From Candidatus Uhrbacteria bacterium (lineage in GTDB: Bacteria > Patescibacteriota > Patescibacteriia > UBA9934 > GWF2-40-263): DNA of 8,641 nt. The translations under genes were made by a program, and so were the position numbers. Every line of letters begins with the position of its first letter. The first letter of the stretch is position 1. Shown here piece after piece: positions 1 through 6,790 of this stretch. The stretch spans positions 1-8,641 of the forward strand of contig JACQSJ010000018.1 in the NCBI GenBank assembly GCA_016205995.1, in the 5' to 3' direction. Below the pieces are notes generated by a model. That model was not told where the DNA came from, searched no databases, and saw nothing but the letters and a program-made list of their open reading frames with translations.

Positions 1-3000
1 GATGCGAACTTCGTCGGCGGCCGTGGCGTTGATCACCAACGGAGCCCCAGCGGAGTCGAGGTTGTCGCCTTCAATCGTGATATCGCCTGTCGTCGTAAGA
101 TCGCCGACATTGGAATTGTCCGTGAGGGTCATCAGCGTGTTGCCTCCGCCACTCTCGCGGAAGGTAAAGGTTCCGGTATCCGCAACCTCAAGCAGCGCCG
201 TCGTGTCGCCAAAAAGGAGATCTACGTCCCATCCCGATAGCATAATGCCGTCTTCATTTACTCCTGCTTGTGCATTGGCGAGCGTAACCGCTAGTCCTCG
301 CAGACCATCCGTATCACCGGTACTGGCTGACGTGACGGCAATATTCATGGCGGAGAGTGTATCGTTATCTGTGTCGTTTCCGAGCGTGAAATTGAGTTCG
401 AATCCGCTGTTTTCAGCAGACGTCACGGTCATATCGATCACCTCAGAGGTGGCGGAAGCGTTTGTGATGATCAAATTTTCGGTTCCGGAAAATGTCATGT
501 CCACGTCCGTACTGAATGTCGTGGCGCCAGCAATCGAGATGGTGCCTGAATCGGAAAAGGTGGCAAACGCGCTGCCGTTGTCTTGAATGACAAAGTCACC
601 GGAGCTAGTAAGGTTGACGATGACATTGCCGGTTCCGCCGTTTGAGAAGGTAAACGTCTCGTTGCTGTCCATGGCGACAACCGTGGAAGCGTCCAGGGTC
701 ATGGAGTCGATGATCTCATCCCAGTCAATCGCGTCGGCGGCGATGTCGATGGTTACGGCTGCGCCTTCGCTCCCCGAACCTGAAACGGTGAAGTCAGAAC
801 CCCCGGCATCCGCAAGCGTGGCCACATAGTTGCCGGTCGTGTCAGTTGAGAGCGCGACGGCGTTGGCCTGAATGGTCGTGGCACCACCCGAGTCAATCTC
901 CACATCACCCTGAACATCCACGGGATTGAAATTCGTCCCGTCGGCGACCAGGATAAAGCCACTTGTATTCGTCCCCATGAAGAGGTCATCACCGGAGATG
1001 GTGAGGTCGCCGGTAACCGTCACGAGTGACGAGGTGAACGTGGCATAGTCTGTCCCGCCTCCATCCTCAAGCGTGATGGTGCCGTTGGTTTGGTTGTGGA
1101 TTTGCTCGGCATTTTCCAACACGATCTCTGCCGTGCCGATATCAGCGGCGTCGAAATTAATACCGTAGGTGAAATCCGCTCCTATCCCACCACCGACGTT
1201 GGGAGTCAAGATAATCCCAGAGACAATCGCATCATCATCGTCCGAATTTTGTAGCACGAGTGCGCCGTCGAGTCCCTCGGTAGAAGCCGCATTGTTAATC
1301 AGGAGACCATACTGGGCGGCCGTGCCAGAGGTGGTGTCTTGGGCGGTTACGTTAAGCAGCAACGCGTTTTCTGCCGTCGCATCCGTAAGCGTGCGCGTGA
1401 ATGTAATCGTCTCCGCTGCCGTGCCAGTGAACGTGAGTGCCGCGTCCAAACTCATCGCGTCCACCATCTCGTCAAAGTCAATCGCGTCAGCGGCGATGTC
1501 GATGGTTACGGCTGCGTTCTCGGAACCCGAGCCCGCGATCGTGAAGTCGCTCCCTCCCGCGTCCGCGAGCGTGGCAAGGTAGTTCCCAGTCGTATCCGTC
1601 CCCAAGGTGAGGTCTGAGATCTCTGTGGCAGAAAGACAGTTCGTACAGTTCACGTCAATCACGTTCAGGGTTACGGCGCCGCCTTCTGCCGAACCGTTGA
1701 CGACTGTGACGGTAGAGTTTCCAGCATCCGCGATTGACTGAACATAGTTGCCGGTCGTGTCTGTGGTGAGAGCGACTGAGTCAGCGGCAACCGTGAGAGC
1801 AGTCGTATTGGAGGCCCCAAGGGTCGCGGTCACGTCGCCTGTAAAAGTATGGGAAGAAACAATGACCGTCCCTGTGACATTAGGAAGGGTGATGGTCTTG
1901 TCGGTGGCGCTTGGATCAGTAACGGAAATGTATGTTTCGATGGTGTCTGCTGTAGACCCTTCAAAAACGAATCCAGAAGTTCCAAACACTCCCGCGTTCG
2001 CAGAAAGTCCAACGTCACCGGAAAGAGTTTGGGAATAGTCAAGGGCGAGAGACAACGCAGCGCCTTCAGATCCAGACGACCCCCCTGTAAGTCCTGTAAG
2101 CACCGAGGTACTCGCAGATGCGACGTAGTTGCCGGTGGTGTCAGTGGAGAGCGCGACCGCATTGGCAGCGATCGTCAGCGCACCTGTGGAGGCAAGCGTG
2201 GCGTCGCCGGAGAGAGCGGTGGGACTGAAATCAGTGCCGTCGGCAATCAGGAGTGCACCGGACGTATTCGTGGTGAACGCCAGATCATCACCCGAGATGG
2301 TGAGATCGCCGTCAATGGTCACGTTCACCACTCCCGCGCCGCCATTGATAATGTCTAGCGTCTCGGTGGATGCGGTGTTCACGATGATCTGCAGATCGTC
2401 AGCTGTGTCTTCGGTGTACAGCTCCCATGATGTCCCGCTTGCTGGGCTAAAGGTAAGTTTAGGAGAATCGGTTGTACTGCTGCTCAAGGTCAAGTCTCCT
2501 GTTATTACGTCGCCGGTGTTGAGGACATACACATCCGCAATCTCACTCACGGAGAGACAGTCTGCGCAGGAGAGATCCCCAACGGTCGCGGTGCCGACCA
2601 CGTCCAAGCCGCCGTCAATGTACATGGTTCCTTCCACGCCCACGTCGCCGGCAACGAACAGGTCATTGCCTCCTAGCGTAAAGCTCGCATTGGTAATGGT
2701 CTCGGTGCTGGAGGTTGATGCTCCGACCACAAGATCATTATCAATATAGCCGTCCCCCATAACCTCTAACTCGTCCTCGACGCGCAAATCCCCCACCCCG
2801 CCGCTGCCATAGGTGAATGCCGCGTTGGCTCCGATGATCGTGGCGGCGTCGTCTTCAAAGGTACGACTCGAGCCGGTTTCAAAAAGCTGGAGCGTCGCCG
2901 AGTCGATCCCGTCGAGTGTGTCGGCATTAAGAGCGTAGGGCGCGGCGGTAATGAGGCGACGTGGGCTTAGTGGCTCGCCTCCAATGGTCACCTGCAAGTA

Positions 3001-3360
3001 CAGCGTCGCATTGTCACCGAAAATAGAGTCTCCGATTGCGGCATAAGGAGTGCCAAGCGAGGTGTCACCCAGGTTTTCAGTGAACAGTCCTGTCGTGAGC
3101 GACACAGACCGCGCGGTCGCTGTGGCACACGATGCGGAAGAGTTCGACCATACACAACTTCCACCGGAGGAGGCCGTATACAGTTCGAAGATCATGCTCA
3201 AACTCGAATCCGAAACTGGCACGCCGTTGGCGTTGAGGACGCGACCCTGGTAGGTGATGATGTTTGGTGCGCTGGCCGCCTGGGCAGCAGGAACCAAACT
3301 GGTGAACAGCATCGCCAGCGTGATCAGGAATCCAAGTTGTTTCCTCCAGCTTCTGAACAT
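1..3360 (-). CDS. Giant secreted fibre/adhesin-like repeat protein, C-terminus beyond the window
   Basis: The frame starts at ATG 3360-3358 and stays open for 1120 codons to position 1; I checked every codon and found no stop, so the 3' end lies outside. Residues 1-29 are a signal peptide (basic MFRSWRK start, hydrophobic core, AQA-A end). Residues 33-155 match a module known from bacterial secreted and fibre-like proteins: ITYQGRVLNANGVPV, then TTGLF, LYLQV, and PRRLITAAPYALNADTLDG. The rest is Ser/Thr/Gly/Ala/Asp-rich beta repeat sequence, with a phage tail-fibre-like stretch TDKTITLPNVTGTV near 486-499, four TDTTGNY motifs (406, 533, 588, 839) and two CxxCLSxxEIxD motifs (265, 572). It has only 3 Lys and 12 Arg. 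A strong Shine-Dalgarno GGGGAG lies 7 nt before the ATG. Role as a surface fibre or adhesin is inferred. A phage tail fibre is less likely given the signal peptide and neighbours. Confidence 0.9.
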   Translation of the reverse strand, partial: MFRSWRKQLGFLITLAMLFTSLVPAAQAASAPNIITYQGRVLNANGVPVSDSSLSMIFELYTASSGGSCVWSNSSASCATATARSVSLTTGLFTENLGDTSLGTPYAAIGDSIFGDNATLYLQVTIGGEPLSPRRLITAAPYALNADTLDGIDSATLQLFETGSSRTFEDDAATIIGANAAFTYGSGGVGDLRVEDELEVMGDGYIDNDLVVGASTSSTETITNASFTLGGNDLFVAGDVGVEGTMYIDGGLDVVGTATVGDLSCADCLSVSEIADVYVLNTGDVITGDLTLSSSTTDSPKLTFSPASGTSWELYTEDTADDLQIIVNTASTETLDIINGGAGVVNVTIDGDLTISGDDLAFTTNTSGALLIADGTDFSPTALSGDATLASTGALTIAANAVALSTDTTGNYVASASTSVLTGLTGGSSGSEGAALSLALDYSQTLSGDVGLSANAGVFGTSGFVFEGSTADTIETYISVTDPSATDKTITLPNVTGTVIVSSHTFTGDVTATLGASNTTALTVAADSVALTTDTTGNYVQSIADAGNSTVTVVNGSAEGGAVTLNVIDVNCTNCLSATEISDLTLGTDTTGNYLATLADAGGSDFTIAGSGSENAAVTIDIAADAIDFDEMVDAMSLDAALTFTGTAAETITFTRTLTDATAENALLLNVTAQDTTSGTAAQYGLLINNAASTEGLDGALVLQNSDDDDAIVSGIILTPNVGGGIGADFTYGINFDAADIGTAEIVLENAEQIHNQTNGTITLEDGGGTDYATFTSSLVTVTGDLTISGDDLFMGTNTSGFILVADGTNFNPVDVQGDVEIDSGGATTIQANAVALSTDTTGNYVATLADAGGSDFTVSGSGSEGAAVTIDIAADAIDWDEIIDSMTLDASTVVAMDSNETFTFSNGGTGNVIVNLTSSGDFVIQDNGSAFATFSDSGTISIAGATTFSTDVDMTFSGTENLIITNASATSEVIDMTVTSAENSGFELNFTLGNDTDNDTLSAMNIAVTSASTGDTDGLRGLAVTLANAQAGVNEDGIMLSGWDVDLLFGDTTALLEVADTGTFTFRESGGGNTLMTLTDNSNVGDLTTTGDITIEGDNLDSAGAPLVINATAADEVRI
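688..846 (-). repeat. Fibre repeat module, copy B2
   Basis: This stretch encodes residues 839-891 and pairs with the copy at 1441-1599, displaced by exactly 753 nt (251 codons). The changes are mostly conservative (F to W, M to I, V to I, S to T). It overlaps the A2 module over the TDTTGNYV junction. Confidence 0.88.
823..1011 (-). repeat. Fibre repeat module, copy A2
   Basis: This stretch encodes residues 784-846, again GDLTISGDDL to TDTTGNYV. It pairs with the copy at 2122-2310 and is the same length, 63 residues. It runs directly into the second repeat type through a shared TDTTGNYV junction. Confidence 0.85.
1441..1599 (-). repeat. Fibre repeat module, copy B1
   Basis: This stretch encodes residues 588-640 (TDTTGNYLATLADAGGSDFT, GSGSENAAV, DIAADAIDFDE, MSLDA). 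It aligns without gaps to residues 839-891 with 44 of 53 identities by hand count. At the DNA level about 25 bases in the middle are identical, so duplication is recent or the unit is under strong constraint. Confidence 0.88.
2122..2310 (-). repeat. Fibre repeat module, copy A1
   Basis: This stretch encodes residues 351-413 of the giant fibre protein, from GDLTISGDDL to TDTTGNYV. It aligns without gaps to residues 784-846 over 63 positions with 44 identities by hand count, so it is an internal duplication of a complete structural unit. Confidence 0.85.
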
Positions 3361-3361
3361 A

Positions 3362-6300
3362 TTAGTGCTCCCCTTGTGGGGAAGAATTCTCCGGCTCGAG
3401 CGGGACTTTTTCTGAAAAGCCCTTAGGCTCGGCCGATTGAGAATAGTCAATGGGATCAATGCTCTTTTGCTTGAACCCATCTTTTTGGAATGTGGCGTAG
3501 TACTGATTTGGACCCAGCATGAACGCGTAGCGACCTTTGCTATCGGTGATCTGCGTTTCAAGGAGCTTGTTGTACTTTGGCTCGAAGACGCGCGCGATCA
3601 CGCGTGAGAGCGGACGTCCGGTGTCTTGATTGTAGACAATGCCCCAACTGATGGGCTTGTGCGGTCGAGCAAGTCGACGTGCGAGCAGGTAGATGCCCAC
3701 TTGCACAACGACCATGCCAACCGAGAAGATCGTCGGTCGAACGAGGGCGAAGGCTACCGCGGTGATCACGCCAGCAATGGCGACGGCATGCTGCGCCGCT
3801 CGCAGCAGGACGCGACGACGCAGCCATGAAGGTTCGTTATATTTCGCGGCTTGTGAAGGATCCAGGGGGATGTTCGCGGTGATGACCGCGTTGTCCGCGG
3901 TGACCTCCACGATCTCGCCGTGATACACATCCAGGAATGCTCCGTCCGTCTTTTCCTCCTTGAGGTACTCGGACGGATACTGGAATCCGGGCTTGGTGAT
4001 GGTCAGACGGTACCTCCCTGGCTGCACCAGGAAGAAGTACCGACCCCCTTTATCAGTAACACGACTCTTGACGAGGCGGCCCTGCGGACGAGCCGCCTCA
4101 TCTTCAATTTTGAAGAGGCGAACCACGGCTAAGTCGATCGGAGTCTTAGCAATGGCGTTATAGACGACTCCGTATCCCTTCCTTCGACGGCGCCAGAAAA
4201 AGAGAACCGGCGCAGTGAAAAAATATTGAAGGAATGGGAGGAAGTCGAAGGCAACCGAGAGGACGACCACGCTCGCTCCTGCCGTGATTGCAAGAGCGGG
4301 CGTGGAGATCTCCGAAGCCTCTTCAACGCCTGGAAGCTCGCGAATGGCTTCCAGGGTTTGTTGCACTTCCGCGACGGGAAGTGCTTCAAGGAACGATTGT
4401 GCCAATGTCGATGGGGCAGCTCCTGATGGAGTCTGCTCAGGAACCTCTTCTGATGGTTCCTCGATCACCTCTTCTTCCTCCTCAATGGCGATGAGGCGGA
4501 GGCGAGGGTTCACGATCGCATGGTCGATGATGAGCGTCTCGCTTGTGGCGGACGCAAACCCATCGGCGGAAGCGGACACACGGTAAGTTCCGTTTGGAAC
4601 GTACCAAGCAAACTGCCCGTTTGCATTGGCGGTCGTGGGATTGAACTGGCCGTATGGGGACCCATCCCACACAACGAATTCCTCTCCCACAAGCTCAAAG
4701 AGCGTCACTCGCGCAGAACCCACGGCCGCTTCTTCCCCATCGATGACCTGGTAGATCGCTCCCAAGGAGACGACTCGCAGGTAGGAAGAAACAGCGTCTG
4801 TGGACCCATCCTCATAGGTGACAAGCACGGACACCTGAAGGATGGTAAGCACGTCTGGAATCGTGAGATCCGCGACGTAAAGATCGAGGGCGTCATCACG
4901 ACGCATGAGGTAGGTGTCTGTTCCGACGGTGAGCGTGATGAGCTCAACGCTATCGGACACCGCTCGTGCAGGAATCACGATACGCACGTCACTTGTGGGA
5001 GTGACCTCGACCACACCGGAGCTGGTGGTCGTGAGCGTAATGGATTCATCTGCGACTAAGTACAGGACGTCCGCGTCGCTCAAGTCGCCTTCCTCCGCAC
5101 CCAAGGAGGTTGGTTCTTCGGCTTCGGTTTCGCCTGTGTCCGAGGGAGGAATTTCCTCCCCGCCTGGTTCTTCCCCAGGCTCTTCTGGCACAGGCACGGG
5201 AAGATCTTCTTCCCCGCCTGGCTCATCTGAGGGCTCTTCCTCCTCCGAGGGTTCTTCCTCGATAGGAGGCTCTTCTACAGAGGGCACCTCTTCTTCTGGA
5301 GCCTGTGGTGTACCCTGCACCAAAGCTCCAGAAGCAAACTGCCCTGCTTCATCGTAGGCAAAAACGCCGTAGTAGTAGGTGGTCCCATTGGTCAACCCCG
5401 TCTGTGTCAGGTTCGTCGCGAGACTGGTCGACACAACCGTGCACGACCCATCTGTTGGACCCGTTGGATACCCGCCCAGACATCGCAACACGCGGATCCC
5501 CGCAAGGTCTGCATCTGTCGGGTTTGTCCAAGACAACGTGAGCTGCCCATCTCCCTGCGCGATGGCGAGACTCGAGACATTGCCGGGGGCGTCATCCTCA
5601 TCGGTCACGAAGGTCTGGTCGCTGGAAAACGCCTGGTTGGACGACGCGTCTGTGGAGAGCACCTGGAAGTGATACGTCGTGCCAGCCGTAAGACCCGTAA
5701 GCAAGATGGAGTGCGACGTGACGAGACTGGAGTTCGCTTGGGAATTCCCGTAGGAGGTCGAGGTCCCGTAGGACACCGTGCTGTTTGCGGACTCGTTGGT
5801 CGTCCAGGTCACGCGCGCCGAGGTCGAGGTGACATCGGTGACGTTGATCCCCGAGATGATAGGGTCCGTTCCGTCGAGCGTGGCAAAGCTCTGCGTGGAG
5901 GACGTGGCCATGTTCCCCGCGCTGTCGGCGCCCCGAATCCGGAAGTAATAGGTCTGTCCTTGTGCGAGTGAAGAGAGCGTGATCGTGTGGCTGGTGTAGT
6001 ATCCAGACACAGTGGCCGTCCCCAGCTCAAAGCTGGTTGTGAGGCCGTAATCCAAGAGCCGTGTCGCTGCTTCACTTGTGGCCCAACTGACGGTTGCCGC
6101 AGAGACAGAAATCCCTGAGACGACGATGCTGGAAATGTTTGGTGCCGTCGTGTCCGCAGGAGACCCACCGCCTCCACCTCCATCATCATCTTCCCCACCG
6201 CCTCCGGAGGGAACCGTCGCCGTGACGCTCAAGGAGTCGTCGCCATCGATTGGAAGGATGATCGAACCGGAATCTCCGAACGTACCGCCAATCGCGACAT

Positions 6301-6775
6301 AGTAGTTTCCCGTGGAGGTGGGATTCGTGATGCGATTCGCACCCGTCCCAGAGCTAGTGGTATTTGTCCCGATCTCGATCGCCACAGAACTGGTGGCAGC
6401 GATGGCTCTCCCATCGCCCGCACAGATCGTGATGGTAAGGACGTCGCTGGCCATCGCCACGGAAGCCTGTTCTGTCCCTGCGCAGCTGGCAGCGGTTGTG
6501 AGGTCAGTCCCGTCGTCGGCCACATCGACATCATCCTCGGTGATCGAGGACGTATCAAACGCGGACGCAAACGTGAGCGTGATCGTCGACCCTTCTGAAA
6601 CCCCTGTTGGCGTTGTAAAGAGCACCCGGTGGTTGGAGGCCTGCGAGGACTGGAGCGTCGAAGGATAGTCATTCGCGCTCGTAAGCGTGGCGGCAGAAAC
6701 ATTCCACGCACCGACAATAGCTGCGGTTGAGACAACAGCAGCTAGTGTCAGTGTTTGAATGATCCTCCGTAGCAT
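3362..6775 (-). CDS. Multidomain membrane-anchored surface protein: FN3 repeats, acidic stalk, TM segments, cytoplasmic carboxypeptidase-regulatory-like domains
   Basis: The product is 1137 aa from ATG 6775; GTG 6781, two codons upstream, is an alternative start, and neither has a clear Shine-Dalgarno. Visible order: signal peptide 1-29; beta domain about 30-188 with a likely Cys98-Cys118 pair; Gly/Asp linker 190-206; three FN3 domains about 209-300, 303-392 and 394-490; Glu/Pro-rich stalk 491-566 with two PGGEE units; beta domain 567-673; carboxypeptidase-regulatory-like domain 674-766 (NANGQFAWYVPNGTYRV); Glu tract 765-780; membrane segment 827-861 followed by RRRRK; beta domain 867-973; membrane hairpin 991-1032; related beta domain 1043-1105. 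The positive-inside rule places the last two domains in the cytoplasm and the FN3 rod outside. There is no LPxTG signal and no catalytic motif. It is probably a scaffold or anchor linking the surface structure to the cell interior (inference). The stop TAA is 1 nt before the fibre gene. Confidence 0.92.
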   Translation of the reverse strand: MLRRIIQTLTLAAVVSTAAIVGAWNVSAATLTSANDYPSTLQSSQASNHRVLFTTPTGVSEGSTITLTFASAFDTSSITEDDVDVADDGTDLTTAASCAGTEQASVAMASDVLTITICAGDGRAIAATSSVAIEIGTNTTSSGTGANRITNPTSTGNYYVAIGGTFGDSGSIILPIDGDDSLSVTATVPSGGGGEDDDGGGGGGSPADTTAPNISSIVVSGISVSAATVSWATSEAATRLLDYGLTTSFELGTATVSGYYTSHTITLSSLAQGQTYYFRIRGADSAGNMATSSTQSFATLDGTDPIISGINVTDVTSTSARVTWTTNESANSTVSYGTSTSYGNSQANSSLVTSHSILLTGLTAGTTYHFQVLSTDASSNQAFSSDQTFVTDEDDAPGNVSSLAIAQGDGQLTLSWTNPTDADLAGIRVLRCLGGYPTGPTDGSCTVVSTSLATNLTQTGLTNGTTYYYGVFAYDEAGQFASGALVQGTPQAPEEEVPSVEEPPIEEEPSEEEEPSDEPGGEEDLPVPVPEEPGEEPGGEEIPPSDTGETEAEEPTSLGAEEGDLSDADVLYLVADESITLTTTSSGVVEVTPTSDVRIVIPARAVSDSVELITLTVGTDTYLMRRDDALDLYVADLTIPDVLTILQVSVLVTYEDGSTDAVSSYLRVVSLGAIYQVIDGEEAAVGSARVTLFELVGEEFVVWDGSPYGQFNPTTANANGQFAWYVPNGTYRVSASADGFASATSETLIIDHAIVNPRLRLIAIEEEEEVIEEPSEEVPEQTPSGAAPSTLAQSFLEALPVAEVQQTLEAIRELPGVEEASEISTPALAITAGASVVVLSVAFDFLPFLQYFFTAPVLFFWRRRRKGYGVVYNAIAKTPIDLAVVRLFKIEDEAARPQGRLVKSRVTDKGGRYFFLVQPGRYRLTITKPGFQYPSEYLKEEKTDGAFLDVYHGEIVEVTADNAVITANIPLDPSQAAKYNEPSWLRRRVLLRAAQHAVAIAGVITAVAFALVRPTIFSVGMVVVQVGIYLLARRLARPHKPISWGIVYNQDTGRPLSRVIARVFEPKYNKLLETQITDSKGRYAFMLGPNQYYATFQKDGFKQKSIDPIDYSQSAEPKGFSEKVPLEPENSSPQGEH
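3368..3383 (-). promoter_or_regulatory. Shine-Dalgarno of the fibre gene inside a short hairpin
   Basis: The minus-strand sequence reads TTCCCC-ACAA-GGGGAG. CCCC pairs with GGGG, U with A, and an outer U·G wobble closes a 6-bp stem with a 4-nt loop. The right arm is the Shine-Dalgarno (GGGGAG, 7 nt before ATG 3360). The element lies in the last codons of the upstream gene, so ribosomes finishing that gene would open it. That suggests translational coupling (inference). No U-run follows, so it is not a terminator. Confidence 0.55.
3461..3649 (-). other. Predicted cytoplasmic carboxypeptidase-regulatory-like domain, second copy
   Basis: This part encodes about residues 1043-1105, after the membrane hairpin. 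It has WGIVYN, TGRPLSRVIARVF, KLLETQITDSKGRYAF and YYATFQKDGF, parallel to the first copy (G-x-VYN, TD-x-GRY-x-F, K-x-GF). An arginine-rich segment (ARRLARPHK) before it places it on the cytoplasmic side. Confidence 0.65.
3680..3805 (-). other. Transmembrane hairpin between the two cytoplasmic domains
   Basis: This part encodes about residues 991-1032: two hydrophobic stretches (AVAIAGVITAVAFALV and TIFSVGMVVVQVGIYLLA) separated by a short RP turn and flanked by RRR on one side and ARRLARPHK on the other. Basic flanks at both ends fit a hairpin with both ends in the cytoplasm. Confidence 0.7.
3857..4177 (-). other. Predicted cytoplasmic carboxypeptidase-regulatory-like domain, first copy
   Basis: This part encodes about residues 867-973 of the 1137-aa protein, just after the RRRRK that ends the first membrane segment. 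Marker residues are GVVYN, TPIDLAVVRLF, VTDKGGRYFF, PGRYRLTITKPGF and IPLDP. It shares its framework with the domain at 3461-3649. Confidence 0.65.
5078..5305 (-). repeat. Low-complexity Glu/Pro-rich stalk-coding tract
   Basis: This part of the 1137-aa gene encodes residues 491-566, dominated by Glu and Pro with Gly/Ser/Asp. It contains two PGGEE units and several PxEEP-like steps. The DNA is correspondingly repetitive (runs of GAA/GAG and CCT/CCC codons). Such tracts usually form extended acidic stalks that lift adhesive domains off the wall, and they vary in length between strains. Confidence 0.75.
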
Positions 6776-6790
6776 GCGCACACATGGGTT

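Noticed and set aside
2..2749. Long open frames on the plus strand, such as 2-586, 1169-1582 and 2129-2749
   Set aside because: They lie opposite the fully open fibre gene. They are the antisense of Thr/Ser/Val/Ala-rich codons, which rarely give stops on the other strand, and their products lack any recognisable domain.
1..3360. Phage or prophage tail-fibre gene
   Set aside because: The fibre-like repeats fit, but the N-terminal signal peptide and three co-oriented secreted or membrane neighbours do not. No other phage gene is visible. The left flank could still change this.
3368..3383. Rho-independent terminator between the last two genes
   Set aside because: The stem is only 6 bp, no U-run follows, and the right arm is the Shine-Dalgarno of the next gene.
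4193..4297. LPxTG-type sortase anchor at the hydrophobic segment followed by RRRRK
   Set aside because: No LPxTG-like motif precedes the segment, and the chain continues for over 270 residues with more membrane segments.
6078..6302. Plus-strand frame with poly-Pro and poly-Ser runs
   Set aside because: It is the reverse reading of the Gly/Asp linker and adjoining beta domain of the membrane scaffold gene.
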